DNA from: Silanimonas sp044377035
Lineage (GTDB): Bacteria; Pseudomonadota; Gammaproteobacteria; Xanthomonadales; Xanthomonadaceae
Direction: 5' to 3'
NCBI RefSeq assembly: GCF_044377035.1
Contig: NZ_JBILJW010000006.1
Span: 62,001 to 126,000, forward strand
Length of the DNA stretch: 64,000 nucleotides
Below are positions 1 through 8,615 of the stretch, piece by piece. The position numbers and the translations under genes were made by a program. The notes beneath the pieces were generated by a model, which did not search any database, had not been told where the DNA came from, and saw only the letters and a list, made by a program, of their open reading frames with translations. Within the stretch, counting starts at the first letter, position 1. Each line of letters starts with the position of its first letter.

Positions 1-2
1 TC

Positions 3-1271
3 GACGACGACTCGCGCTCGCTCGACCTCGGCTTCAAGGCGCCGTTCGCATTCAACGAAGGCGCCACCTACGGCACGGTCGACCTCAACGCCGGACGCAC
101 GCTCCGCGACCGCGACAGCTACATCCGCCGCTACGGCTTCGGGTTCCGCTTCAATGACGGCAACCTGTTCAACCAGGTGATCGGCCTGCCGGGCCTCGGC
201 CAGATGCTGGTGCCGCAGTACATCGGCCCGAACGGCTTCGTGCTGCAGGAAGTGACCGCCGCCACCGACAACTACGTCGCCGAACAGCGCATCGACTACG
301 TCGGCCTCGGCGTCGACGTCAGCTTCAATGATCGTTTCCGCATCAACGCCGGTGCCCGCTACGAGACCAACGACCAGTCGGTGAGCACCTTCTCGGTGCT
401 GCAGGCCAACCAGCGCATCGACAGCCGCCTCGACGAGAGCGACGTGCTGCCGAGCTTCGGCGCCACCTGGATGATCGACGACGCCCAGCAGCTGCGCTTT
501 GGCTGGAGCCGCACGCTGTCGCGGCCGGACTTCCGCGAGCTCTCGCCCGCGCCCTTCCTCGACCCGGTCCTCGACATCCTGACCTTCGGCAACCCGGACC
601 TCGAGACGGCGAAGATCACCAACATCGACCTGCGCTGGGAGTACTACTTCTCGTCCGACGAGTCGCTGTCGGTGGCGCTGTTCCGCAAGGAGTTCGACAA
701 GCCGATCGAGAAGCTGCTGCTGCCGGCCACCGGCTCGCTGCTGCAGACCTTGGCCAACGCCGAGTCGGCCACCAACCAGGGCATCGAGATCGACTACTTC
801 CAGCGCATGGGCTGGGCCGACGGCTGGTTCGGCGACGTCGACATGGCCAACTGGTTCATCGCCGCGAACTACTCGTGGATCGACTCCGAGATCGTGCTCG
901 ACCCGACGCGCGCCGGCGTCAGCACCAACCTCAACCGTCCGCTGGAAGGCCAGTCGCCGTACGTCGCGAACCTGCAGCTGGGCTACAGCAGCCCGGAAGG
1001 CACGCATGAGACGGCGCTGTCGTTCAACATGGCCGGCGAGCGCATCGTGCAGGTCGGTATCGACACCCAGCCGGACGTCTACGAGCAGCCGGCGGGCCAG
1101 CTCGACTTCAACTGGAAGTGGCAGTTCGCCCGCGACTGGTCGAGCCGCGTCCGCCTGCGCAACCTGCTGGACCCGTCGGTCGAGTTCCAGCAGGGCAACA
1201 TCAACATCCGCGAGTTCAAGCGTGGCCGCGAGATCGCGATCACGCTCGAGTGGTCGCCGAAGAAGGACTGA
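3..1271 (+). CDS. TonB-dependent outer-membrane receptor, C-terminal part (5' end outside window)
   Basis: The reading frame is open from the first bases, so this is the last 422 residues of a longer protein. The visible part is a run of alternating beta strands with aromatic residues, as in the barrel of TonB-dependent receptors. A segment near residues 197-212 (FGNPDLETAKITNIDL) and the preceding SRTLSRPDFREL resemble the conserved barrel region of large Xanthomonadales receptors for carbohydrates or peptides. The protein ends in a charged EWSPKKD instead of a terminal Phe/Trp. The substrate cannot be read from this part. Its stop codon directly abuts the stop of the convergent DUF481 gene, with no bases between. 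Confidence 0.85.
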   Translation, partial: DDDSRSLDLGFKAPFAFNEGATYGTVDLNAGRTLRDRDSYIRRYGFGFRFNDGNLFNQVIGLPGLGQMLVPQYIGPNGFVLQEVTAATDNYVAEQRIDYVGLGVDVSFNDRFRINAGARYETNDQSVSTFSVLQANQRIDSRLDESDVLPSFGATWMIDDAQQLRFGWSRTLSRPDFRELSPAPFLDPVLDILTFGNPDLETAKITNIDLRWEYYFSSDESLSVALFRKEFDKPIEKLLLPATGSLLQTLANAESATNQGIEIDYFQRMGWADGWFGDVDMANWFIAANYSWIDSEIVLDPTRAGVSTNLNRPLEGQSPYVANLQLGYSSPEGTHETALSFNMAGERIVQVGIDTQPDVYEQPAGQLDFNWKWQFARDWSSRVRLRNLLDPSVEFQQGNINIREFKRGREIAITLEWSPKKD

Positions 1272-2009
1272 TCAGAAGCCGACGACGAGGTTCGTGGTGA
1301 ACAGGGTGTCGGTCTTCTCGATGCCCACCGGGACCTCGGTGGTGTGGCGCAGCTCGTAGCCGGCCTTGAGTGCGAGCCTCTCGCTCATCCGGACGCGCAG
1401 CGACAAGTCGTTCTGGATGAAGGTCGACCCGGAGCCCGTTTCGACCAGCACTTCGTTGGCGATGCGGGTCGTTGGCGAAAGTCGGTGCTTGAGGGTCAAC
1501 GAGCCGCGGACGATCGCGTCGGTCTCGGCATCGAACGCGGTGAGCACCGGCGGCGTGCCGACCAGCGCGTCGATCGGCTGGAAGCGGCGCGCACCCGGGC
1601 CGATTTCAGCGAGCAGCGAGGTCGCCCTGCGGTCGATCAAGCGGTAGCCGACACCGAGCGAGGCGATGCTCTGGTACTCGTACGAGGCGAAGTCGTCGCT
1701 CTCGTGGCGCAGCGTGCCGAACAGGTAGGCGCGCCGGGTGAAGTCGTAGCCGAGCTTCAGGCCGGCCTCGTAGCGGTTGGCCGAAAGCTGGTCGTCGGAT
1801 TCGGCGCGCAGCGCGGAGGCGTTGATACCGTAGAACCAGCGGTCCTCCTCGCGAAGGAAGGCGAACTTGCCGTTGATGGTCTCGCTGTCGGCATTGCCGC
1901 TGGCAATGGCAAGGCCGAATTCGGCCGTTCCCGACCAGCTGCGCTCCTCCTCGGCATGGGCAGCGAAGGGCAGGGCGGCGAGCAGGGCGAGGGCGAGGGA
2001 CAGGCGCAT
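1272..2009 (-). CDS. DUF481 family outer-membrane protein (YdiY-like)
   Basis: 245 residues with a clear signal peptide (cleavage near AAHA, residue 19). The mature part has the DUF481 pattern: SWSGTAEFGLAIASGNADSET at the start, then amphipathic beta strands, ending in TNLVVGF with the C-terminal Phe of barrel proteins. The family is described as putative salt-induced outer-membrane proteins; no biochemical role is firmly known. The start at 2009 is the first Met before the hydrophobic segment. It is transcribed alone, away from serA, and converges on the TonB receptor. Function unknown beyond outer-membrane location. Confidence 0.8.
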   Translation of the reverse strand: MRLSLALALLAALPFAAHAEEERSWSGTAEFGLAIASGNADSETINGKFAFLREEDRWFYGINASALRAESDDQLSANRYEAGLKLGYDFTRRAYLFGTLRHESDDFASYEYQSIASLGVGYRLIDRRATSLLAEIGPGARRFQPIDALVGTPPVLTAFDAETDAIVRGSLTLKHRLSPTTRIANEVLVETGSGSTFIQNDLSLRVRMSERLALKAGYELRHTTEVPVGIEKTDTLFTTNLVVGF

Positions 2010-2373
2010 CGGGGGTCTCCGGGTGAAGGCCGGCGCAGGCTAGGGGCGGAGCGCCGAATCCCGGATGAACCCGCACCGCCGGCCTGAAGCCCTATGCAGG
2101 CCCGGCGCAGCGGCCCCCGGGGTTCACAGCGCGTCGCCGGGGAGGTAGTCTGCACGGGCTACTCAGGACTCCCATGCGTATGACGCCCCGTCTCCTGACC
2201 GTGCAACCGATGCTCCATTGGTCCTTGCACCGTCGCCCTGCCACCGCTGTGTTGTGCCTTTTGCGCCGTCGCGGTGGCGCGTCTTCCGTGGGTTTCCGTC
2301 GATCCCTTCCCGTTCTGGCCCCCTTGGCCGGTCCGCCTGTTCCCGACGTTTCCCTTCACCCACGGAGTGCTCC
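2010..2373. other. 364-nt intergenic region upstream of serA
   Basis: This is the only gap over 300 nt. It must hold the divergent promoters of the DUF481 gene and serA. A modest hairpin (2263-2267 with 2276-2280) lies about 95 nt before serA. A short frame starts at ATG 2174 and runs into serA; it has no convincing ribosome-binding site and no obvious run of serine codons, so I do not call it a leader peptide. No RNA gene or known riboswitch is recognised. Confidence 0.5.
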
Positions 2374-3951
2374 ATGCGCGTTCTTGCTTGCGACGGTATC
2401 CACGAAGACGGTTTGACCCTGTTCCGCGACGCCGGCTGGGAGGTCAAAGCCGTCGACGCCATCAAGGACCCCGGCACGCTCTCCCGCGCGCTGGCCGATG
2501 TCGACGTTCTGATCGTCCGCTCGGCGACCAAGGTGCCGGCCGAGGCCCTGGTGCACGCCTCCCATCTGCGCGTGATCGGCCGCGCCGGCGCCGGCGTCGA
2601 CACCATCGACGTCGATGCCGCCACCGACCGCGGCGTCGCGGTGATGAACGCACCCGACGGCAACACCTTGGCCGCCGCCGAGCAGGCGCTGGCCCTGCTG
2701 TTCTCGCTGGCCCGCCACGTTCCCGCCGCTGACGCTGGCATGAAGGCCGGCCAGTGGCCGAAGAGCGGCCTCACCGGTTTCGAACTCGAAGGCAAGCGCC
2801 TCGGCGTGATCGGCCTCGGCCGCATCGGCGGCACGGTGGCGCGCAAGGCGCGCGGCATCGGCATGGAAGTGGCCGCGTTCGACCCCTTCCTGCCGCCGAA
2901 TGCCGCTGCCAAGAGCGCCGTGCCGCTGATGGACCTCGACGCCTTGCTGGCCTGGGCCGACGTCATCACCCTGCACATCCCGCGCACCAAGGAAACCACC
3001 AACATCCTCAGCGCCGAGAAGCTGGCCAAGATGAAGAAGGGCGCGTACGTGATCAACGCCGCCCGCGGCGGCCTGATCGACGAGGACGCGCTGCTGAAGC
3101 TGGTCAATGACGGCCACCTCGCCGGCGCCGGCCTCGACACCTTCGCCACCGAGCCGCTGCCGGAGGATTCGCCGCTGCGCGCCTGCAAGAAGATGGTTCT
3201 CGCCCCGCACCTCGGCGCCAGCACCTCGGAAGCGCAGCAGGGCGTCAGCACCATCCTTGCGCGCCAGATCATCGACTTCATCAACACCGGCGCGGTTGCG
3301 GGCTGCGTCAACCTGCCGCCGCTGACCGCCGAAGCCGCCCGCGAGATCGGGCCGTGGATGCCGCTGATGACCGCGCTGGGCAAGCTCGCCGTGCGCCTGG
3401 TGCCGGCGCCGACGCGCCTCGACATCACCTACGCCGGCCGCACCGACAAGCTCGATGCCAAGCCGCTGACGCGCCTGCTCACCGCCGCGGTGCTGGGCAC
3501 GGCCTCGGGCCGCGTCACGCCGGTGAACGCGCTGGCCGAAGCCGCGGCGCGCGGCCTCACGGTGGCGGAGACGGTGGGCGGCGACGGCGACGGTTTCGAC
3601 CGCCTGCTGCGCGTGCGCATCACCGGCGTCACTGATGACGGCCAGGAGCGCACGCGCGAGATCGAGGCGACGCTGCACCGCGGCCCGCGCGTGGTGCGCT
3701 TCGACGGCGTCGAGATCGAGTTCGATCCGCTCTGCCCGGTGCTGCTGATGCGCAACGAGGACCGCCCCGGCATGATCGGCACCGTCGGCAGCCAGCTCGG
3801 TGCGTCGGGCATCAACATCGTGAACTTCGCGCTCGGCGCGGCCGGCGACGGCCAGGCCCGCGCGGCGATCACGCTGGACCGTCCGATGGACGACGCCCAC
3901 CTCGCCACCCTGCGCGCCATCCCCGGCGTGCTCTCGCTGCAGCAGGTCTGA
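2374..3951 (+). CDS. serA: D-3-phosphoglycerate dehydrogenase
   Basis: 525 residues, the long form of SerA. It oxidises 3-phosphoglycerate to 3-phosphohydroxypyruvate with NAD+, the first committed step of serine synthesis. The nucleotide-binding motif GVIGLGRIGGTVARKARG is near residue 147; INAARGGLIDEDAL and APHLGASTSEAQ carry conserved active-site segments. A substrate-binding (ASB) domain follows, then a C-terminal ACT domain beginning near CPVLLMRNEDRPGMIG, the usual serine-feedback site. The start at 2374 is chosen because GGAG lies 6 nt upstream and the protein then begins MRVLACDGIHE; an in-frame extension to 2218 is Arg/Pro/Ser-rich and lacks family similarity. The phosphatase gene starts 3 nt after the stop. 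Confidence 0.95.
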   Translation: MRVLACDGIHEDGLTLFRDAGWEVKAVDAIKDPGTLSRALADVDVLIVRSATKVPAEALVHASHLRVIGRAGAGVDTIDVDAATDRGVAVMNAPDGNTLAAAEQALALLFSLARHVPAADAGMKAGQWPKSGLTGFELEGKRLGVIGLGRIGGTVARKARGIGMEVAAFDPFLPPNAAAKSAVPLMDLDALLAWADVITLHIPRTKETTNILSAEKLAKMKKGAYVINAARGGLIDEDALLKLVNDGHLAGAGLDTFATEPLPEDSPLRACKKMVLAPHLGASTSEAQQGVSTILARQIIDFINTGAVAGCVNLPPLTAEAAREIGPWMPLMTALGKLAVRLVPAPTRLDITYAGRTDKLDAKPLTRLLTAAVLGTASGRVTPVNALAEAAARGLTVAETVGGDGDGFDRLLRVRITGVTDDGQERTREIEATLHRGPRVVRFDGVEIEFDPLCPVLLMRNEDRPGMIGTVGSQLGASGINIVNFALGAAGDGQARAAITLDRPMDDAHLATLRAIPGVLSLQQV

Positions 3952-3954
3952 GCC

Positions 3955-4605
3955 ATGCGCGTCCTGCTTGCACGCCACGGTGAAACCCCGTGGAACGCCG
4001 AAGGCCGCTACCAGGGCCAGATCGACATCCCGCTGTCGCCCGTCGGTGAACGACAGGCGGCCCTGCTGTCCGAGCGCCTCGCCGACGTCCGCATCACCCG
4101 CGCGGTGGCTTCGCCGCTGTCGCGGGCGCGGCGCACCGCCGAGGTCGCGCTGGGCGAAGGTCGTGCCGCGATGCTGGGGCTCGATGCCGAGCTGATGGAG
4201 ATCGCCCACGGTACGTGGGAAGGCAAGCTCGCCAGCGAGATCCGCGCCGAGGACGGCGAACGCCTCGCGGCGTGGCGCGAGGCGCCGGAAACGGTGCTGA
4301 TGCCCGGTCCCGGTGGCGAATCGCTGCCGGTGGTGCTGGAGCGCGCGTGGCGGGGCTTCGCCCGCGCCTGCGAGGGGCTCGGCGAAGACGACACCCTGCT
4401 GCTGGTCGCGCACGACGCGGTGAATCGCGTCATCCTCTGTCGCGTTCTCGGCATTCCGCTCTCGAAGGTCTGGGGTTTCCGACAGGCCCCGACCACGCTG
4501 AACCTGCTCGAAGGTCCCAGCGTCGAGCGGTTGGAAGTGGTGCGACTCAATGACTGTGCCCACCACACCGCGCTGTTCGGCGAGGCGGTGCATCGGGCGT
4601 TGTAG
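3955..4605 (+). CDS. histidine phosphatase family protein, possible metal-independent phosphoserine phosphatase
   Basis: 216 residues of the phosphoglycerate-mutase-like superfamily. The signature ARHGET gives Arg7 and the nucleophile His8; Glu82 (MEIAHGTWEG) is the likely general acid and His153 (VAHDAVNR) the second catalytic His. Such enzymes remove phosphate from small phosphoesters; the family includes alpha-ribazole phosphatases, PhoE/GpmB-like proteins and metal-independent phosphoserine phosphatases. The 3-nt spacing from serA suggests the last type, completing two steps of serine synthesis in one transcript; this is inference. It converges on the zeta-like toxin gene with a single base between stop codons. 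Confidence 0.85.
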   Translation: MRVLLARHGETPWNAEGRYQGQIDIPLSPVGERQAALLSERLADVRITRAVASPLSRARRTAEVALGEGRAAMLGLDAELMEIAHGTWEGKLASEIRAEDGERLAAWREAPETVLMPGPGGESLPVVLERAWRGFARACEGLGEDDTLLLVAHDAVNRVILCRVLGIPLSKVWGFRQAPTTLNLLEGPSVERLEVVRLNDCAHHTALFGEAVHRAL

Positions 4606-4606
4606 T

Positions 4607-5212
4607 TCAACCCAACCCCGCTTCCACGACCGGCACCGCCCAGCGCGGCACGCGGTCGAGCGCCTCGGGCGGCGGCCAGCGCAGCCGCCCGGCCTCGATG
4701 ACGGCCACGAGGCGGGGCGCGCGCAGCGGCTTGCCTTCGGGCACCGCGGTCGAGTTGTCGAAGACCTGGATGCCGGCCGCGTGCGGCACGAGCCGCACGA
4801 GGTTGGCCATCGAGCCGAGCCAGCGCTCGCGGATCTTCGCGGCGGGGATGTCGTGGCCACCGTGGCGCACGCGCAGCGCCACGCGTTCGAGGTGGCGCGC
4901 CACGCTGTCGAGGCCGACGTACCAGACCAGCACGTCGTGCGTGCGCGCGGCCTCGACCAGCGTCGCGGTGACGGAGCGCCCGCCCAGCGTGGTCTCGAAC
5001 GCGAAGCTTTCGCCTGCAGCAATGGCGGCTTTCAGGCGGCGTTGGCCTTCTTGCCATGCATCCGCGTCGGCCGATTCGCTGCTGCGGCCGGCGGCCTGCA
5101 GCGCGCGCGACCAGTCGTCCGGGTTGAACCAGGCCATGCCGGCCTCGCGCAGCACGGCGCCACCCAGCGAACTCTTGCCCCCGCCGTTGACGCCGGCGAG
5201 GACGTAGATCAC
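4607..5212 (-). CDS. zeta-toxin-like P-loop kinase (COG4185-type ATPase)
   Basis: 201 residues. A Walker A loop AGVNGGGKSS (residues 6-15, Lys13) opens the protein, followed by FNPDDWSR (29-36) and FAFETTLGGRS (70-80), which match the substrate-binding Asp and Glu-Thr-Thr regions of zeta/PezT kinases. Those enzymes phosphorylate UDP-N-acetylglucosamine and block cell-wall synthesis, but the COG4185 branch is poorly characterised. A Phd-like gene lies 11 nt upstream on the same strand, in the antitoxin-then-toxin order. The protein is shorter than the classical zeta toxin. A non-toxic kinase role remains possible. Confidence 0.75.
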   Translation of the reverse strand: MIYVLAGVNGGGKSSLGGAVLREAGMAWFNPDDWSRALQAAGRSSESADADAWQEGQRRLKAAIAAGESFAFETTLGGRSVTATLVEAARTHDVLVWYVGLDSVARHLERVALRVRHGGHDIPAAKIRERWLGSMANLVRLVPHAAGIQVFDNSTAVPEGKPLRAPRLVAVIEAGRLRWPPPEALDRVPRWAVPVVEAGLG

Positions 5213-5223
5213 CGGCCTCGGGT

Positions 5224-5571
5224 TCAGAACGCGTCCCCGGCGCGCGGCGGGGTGTCGATGCGGCCCTCGCGGGCGAAGGCGCCGCGCAGGCGATCGGCGG
5301 CGTCGGGCGTGCCCAGCGCGGCCAAACGCTCGTCGAAGCGGCGGGTCAGGCTGTCGAGCAGGGCCTGGTCGGCGGCCTCGGCGCGGGCGACGAGGGCCTC
5401 GTAGGCGGCGGGGTCGAGTAGCACGGCCTCGACGCGGTCGTGCGTGGTCAGGGCGAGCACGCCCTTGGCGCGCAGCCGGTCCTTCGCGGTGGCCCAGTCG
5501 CGGCGCACCGTGGTGGCGGGCAGGGGTTCGAGGGCGTAGGACGCGGCGTGGTCGCGGACCTGGGGCTTCAT
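5224..5571 (-). CDS. Phd/YefM-like antitoxin partner of the zeta-like kinase
   Basis: 115 residues. The N-terminal half (AKDRLRAKGVLALTTHDRVE, then LLDPAAYEAL) has the layout of Phd/YefM antitoxins: a small DNA-binding fold with a conserved 'LDPAAYEAL' segment. The C-terminal half is charged and helical (LLDSLTRRFDERLAALG), as expected of a toxin-neutralising tail. The ATG at 5571 has GAGG 8 nt upstream. The longer frame to 6666 runs antisense to the secreted-esterase gene and is rejected. Zeta kinases are classically paired with epsilon proteins, so a Phd-like partner is unusual. The family assignment is by pattern and could be another small regulator. Confidence 0.65.
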   Translation of the reverse strand: MKPQVRDHAASYALEPLPATTVRRDWATAKDRLRAKGVLALTTHDRVEAVLLDPAAYEALVARAEAADQALLDSLTRRFDERLAALGTPDAADRLRGAFAREGRIDTPPRAGDAF

Positions 5572-5622
5572 GGCGGGCACCTCACGCGGCAAGGCATGCC
5601 GCAGGGCCAATTTGCGCCTATC

Positions 5623-5637
5623 GTGCAATATGTGCAA
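5623..5637. promoter_or_regulatory. direct-repeat candidate operator upstream of the antitoxin gene
   Basis: The hexamer GTGCAA occurs twice, separated by TAT (a 9-bp step), 52-66 nt before the antitoxin start codon. Read on the minus strand it gives two TTGCAC boxes, each also a plausible -35 element. Phd-type antitoxins usually bind repeats in their own promoter, so autoregulation here is reasonable but unproven. Confidence 0.35.
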
Positions 5638-5751
5638 GTGGCGCAGAAAGCGCCATCCGGTTCGGGTCACCCCGCCGGCCGTTGCTGGGTCTGGTGCGCC
5701 GGTCAACCACGGGACGGATGGTGCGTTGGATGAGGAGATCCTCCTCTCTGG

Positions 5752-8553
5752 ATGCCCATGCGCTTCCTCGACTCCTCCCGGCCGCGGCGGCCGCAGCCCA
5801 CGCTCGTCGCGGGCTTCGTCCTTGCCCTGTTCCTCGCCCTGCTCGCGATACCCGGCAGCGGGCTTCGGGCGCAGAACCCCTACCCGGCAGGGCTGAGCGA
5901 CCAGACGATCACGGTCAACGGCGTGGTGCGCCAGTTCCGGGTGCATGTGCCTGCCGGCCTCACCGCGCCGCGGGCCGTGGTCTTCGTGCTGCACGGCGGC
6001 GGCGGTGAGGGCCTGGATGTCGCGCTGACCGGCAACCACCCCCTGTCGGTGTTCCGCACCGTGGCCGATCGCGAGGGTTTCGTCGTGGTCTACCCCGGTG
6101 GATTGCCGGCGGCGGACGCCACCGGAAAAGTCGGCTGGGTGGACTGCCGGGCCGACAACGAGGTGGCCAGCAACGCCGATGATGTCGGCTTCCTCAACGC
6201 CCTCGTGCAGCGCATCGGCACCGAGTACGGCCTCGACAGCCGCCGGTTGTTCATGACGGGCGGGTCGAACGGTGCGCAGATGACGCATGCCTTCGCGTTC
6301 CACCACGCCGACCGTGTTGGCGCCGTCGCCACGGGATCGGGCAGCCTGCCGCTCACGCCCAAGCCCGGCGCCTGCACCAGCGGCCCCAGCCGCCCATTGC
6401 CGATCCTGATCCTGCACGGAGATGCGGATACGCCCATGCCTTGGGCGGGCGGCTGTGTCGCCAACGTGGGAGGTAACTGCAACCGCGGCCGGGTGATCTC
6501 GGCCGAGGCCACGCGCGACCGTTGGCTGCAGATCAATGGCCTGCAGGGCGCGGTGCCGACGCAAGCCACGGTCGAGGTTGACGCCAACGACGGCGGCCCC
6601 GCGCAGCGGTTCGACTACGCCGGTACCACGCCCTTGCAGTGGTGGCGCCTCAACGGTGCCGGCCACACCACGCCCAGCCGCACCGTGCTGGTGGCTCCGA
6701 ACCCGACGACGGGCATCCAGAGCCGCGATATCGAGTTCGCCGAGGTCGTTTGGGCCTTTTTCGCCAACCAGTTGCCGATCAACCTGACGGTGCCGGCGCA
6801 GCGCGGCTTCGTCGACGTAACGCTGTCAGGCCTTCGCGCCTTGCCCGGCGTGCAGTTCGCGGCATCGTCACTGTCGGCGCCGGTGGTGGGTGATCTCTCT
6901 TTGGGTGTGGATGCGGTGCCGCAGACGCCGTGGGACAACGGGCGCGTGGGCACGGCGCACGTGGTCGGTACGATGACCGGTCGTTCGGGCTCGGCGTTGG
7001 CATGGCAGGTGTTCGCCGAGGCCACGGGCCTGGGCGGGGATGTCGACCTGTACCTTGGCGAAGACCTCAACGGCGACGGCCAGCCGTCGGAGAACGAACT
7101 GCGCTGCACCTCGGCGATGAGCGCGGCGGGCGAGCGCTGCGAACTGCTGATCACCGTTCCTGCCGGTGGCACGGGCCGGTACTGGGCGATGCTGCACAAC
7201 CGCGGGGCCTCGGCACAGACGGGTCGCCTGAGCCGCTATGAGGTGCCACTGCTGTCGAGCGACGGCAGCCTGGTCACGACGGCGCCGGGCATTCTTTCAG
7301 CCGGCGCGGCCTTCCCCCTGCGGGTGCAGTGGGACGACCCGACGCTGCTCAACGGCGAATCCCGCGTGGGCTACGTGCAGATGCAGCTGTCGGGCGCCAC
7401 GCAGGCGGTGTTCCCGGTGAAGCTCACGCGCAATGCGAACGACAGCAGTGCGCTGGCCCTGGTCAGTGGCGAGGACCGCACGCTCCGTCTGGCGGGAAAC
7501 GGCAGCCATGAGCAGTTGTTCATCGACGTTCCGGCGGGGGCGACACAACTGGCGGTGACGACCGCGAGCGCATCGAACGTGGACGTGTATCTGGCCCGCG
7601 TGCCGGCGCCGGTGGCGGGAAGTGCGGTGCCGGGCGTGGCCTTGGCACCACCGCGGAACCAGGCGCAGGCGAGCGGGACCACGCCGGGCGGGAACGAGAG
7701 CGTGACGGTGGCGAATCCGGCGGCCGGCCGCTGGTACGTGACGCCGGTGAACATGACGGCGTCGTCGGCGACGGTGGTGGTGCGGGCGACGGTGAGTGGC
7801 ACGGCCCCGGTGGTTCGGCCGGGTGGCTACTACAACACCGGCCGGTCCGGGCACGGGCTGTTCCTTTACCCGGCGGGGGGCGAGTGGGCGGGCCTGTGGT
7901 ACACCTACCTGCAAGACAGCACGCCGACGTGGTACTACCTGCAGGGTCCGGCGCCGGGTAGCAACGGGATCTGGCGGGGTGGGATCTACCGTGGCACCTG
8001 GGTGGGTGGCAGCCGCTTCCTGACGATCGTGGGCGAGGCGACAGCCACGCCGACGGGCGCGGATGCCTTCACCTTCAGCTACACGCTGGACGGGCAAATG
8101 GGCAGCGAGGCGTTCAGTGCGTTTGGTCGGGGCTGCCCGAGCATCGCCGGTGCGCCGGCGGACATCAGCCAGCATTACTTCGACCCGGCGCGGAGCGGGA
8201 CGGGGTACAGCGCGCAGGTGCTGACGAGCCCGGGCCCCTACGAGTTCTATGCGACGTTCGCGTACGACGCGAGGGGTGTGGCACGTTTCCTGGTGGCGGA
8301 AGACGGCCCGAGCACGGGGGGCACGGCGAGTCTGGGGCTGGACCAGCTGACGGGCTTCTGCCCGACCTGCGAGCGGACGGGTTCACCGACGCGGACGCGG
8401 GTGGGCAGCTTGCAGCGGACGATCGGCGGTGGCCGTCTGACGGGCATCACGGTGAGTGCGGCGTTCGCGAACGGCGTGCCGGGTGCGTGGAATGCCACCG
8501 ACACGCTGAGCATGCTGGACAGCCAGGGGCGCACGCAGGGCTGCCAGCCCTGA
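5752..8553 (+). CDS. large secreted alpha/beta-hydrolase (PHB-depolymerase/feruloyl-esterase-like) with C-terminal repeat modules
   Basis: 933 residues. A long signal peptide ends near GLRA (residue 40). Residues 45-330 form an esterase/depolymerase domain: oxyanion loop VLHGGGG (79-85), nucleophile elbow GGSNG (Ser172), LHGDADTPM with the likely Asp224 or Asp226, and GAGHTT with His305. Paired cysteines fit an exported protein. Residues about 330-680 look like beta-sandwich pre-peptidase-type domains. From about 689 two related modules follow, each opening with a YY/HY..xRSGxG pattern (YYNTGRSGHG and HYFDPARSGTG). The polymer substrate is unknown. ATG 5752 or 5758 may be the start; GAGGAG lies 14 nt before 5752 inside a small inverted repeat. 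Confidence 0.8.
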   Translation: MPMRFLDSSRPRRPQPTLVAGFVLALFLALLAIPGSGLRAQNPYPAGLSDQTITVNGVVRQFRVHVPAGLTAPRAVVFVLHGGGGEGLDVALTGNHPLSVFRTVADREGFVVVYPGGLPAADATGKVGWVDCRADNEVASNADDVGFLNALVQRIGTEYGLDSRRLFMTGGSNGAQMTHAFAFHHADRVGAVATGSGSLPLTPKPGACTSGPSRPLPILILHGDADTPMPWAGGCVANVGGNCNRGRVISAEATRDRWLQINGLQGAVPTQATVEVDANDGGPAQRFDYAGTTPLQWWRLNGAGHTTPSRTVLVAPNPTTGIQSRDIEFAEVVWAFFANQLPINLTVPAQRGFVDVTLSGLRALPGVQFAASSLSAPVVGDLSLGVDAVPQTPWDNGRVGTAHVVGTMTGRSGSALAWQVFAEATGLGGDVDLYLGEDLNGDGQPSENELRCTSAMSAAGERCELLITVPAGGTGRYWAMLHNRGASAQTGRLSRYEVPLLSSDGSLVTTAPGILSAGAAFPLRVQWDDPTLLNGESRVGYVQMQLSGATQAVFPVKLTRNANDSSALALVSGEDRTLRLAGNGSHEQLFIDVPAGATQLAVTTASASNVDVYLARVPAPVAGSAVPGVALAPPRNQAQASGTTPGGNESVTVANPAAGRWYVTPVNMTASSATVVVRATVSGTAPVVRPGGYYNTGRSGHGLFLYPAGGEWAGLWYTYLQDSTPTWYYLQGPAPGSNGIWRGGIYRGTWVGGSRFLTIVGEATATPTGADAFTFSYTLDGQMGSEAFSAFGRGCPSIAGAPADISQHYFDPARSGTGYSAQVLTSPGPYEFYATFAYDARGVARFLVAEDGPSTGGTASLGLDQLTGFCPTCERTGSPTRTRVGSLQRTIGGGRLTGITVSAAFANGVPGAWNATDTLSMLDSQGRTQGCQP

Positions 8554-8615
8554 CGGCCGCTTGGGGCCGCACCCGCGCTCGCGCCCGAAGATCCGCCTGG
8601 TATCGACCTCGCCCG

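Noticed and set aside
2174..2416. 80-residue frame before serA as a leader peptide or gene
   Set aside because: No ribosome-binding site, Arg/Pro-rich, overlaps serA out of frame and lacks regulatory codon runs.
2356..5022. 888-residue minus-strand frame opposite serA and the phosphatase gene
   Set aside because: Arg/Gly/His-rich, no domain, and fully antisense to two well-supported genes.
5572..6666. Long N-terminal extension of the Phd-like antitoxin
   Set aside because: It runs antisense to the secreted hydrolase; ATG 5571 has a good ribosome-binding site and normal family length.
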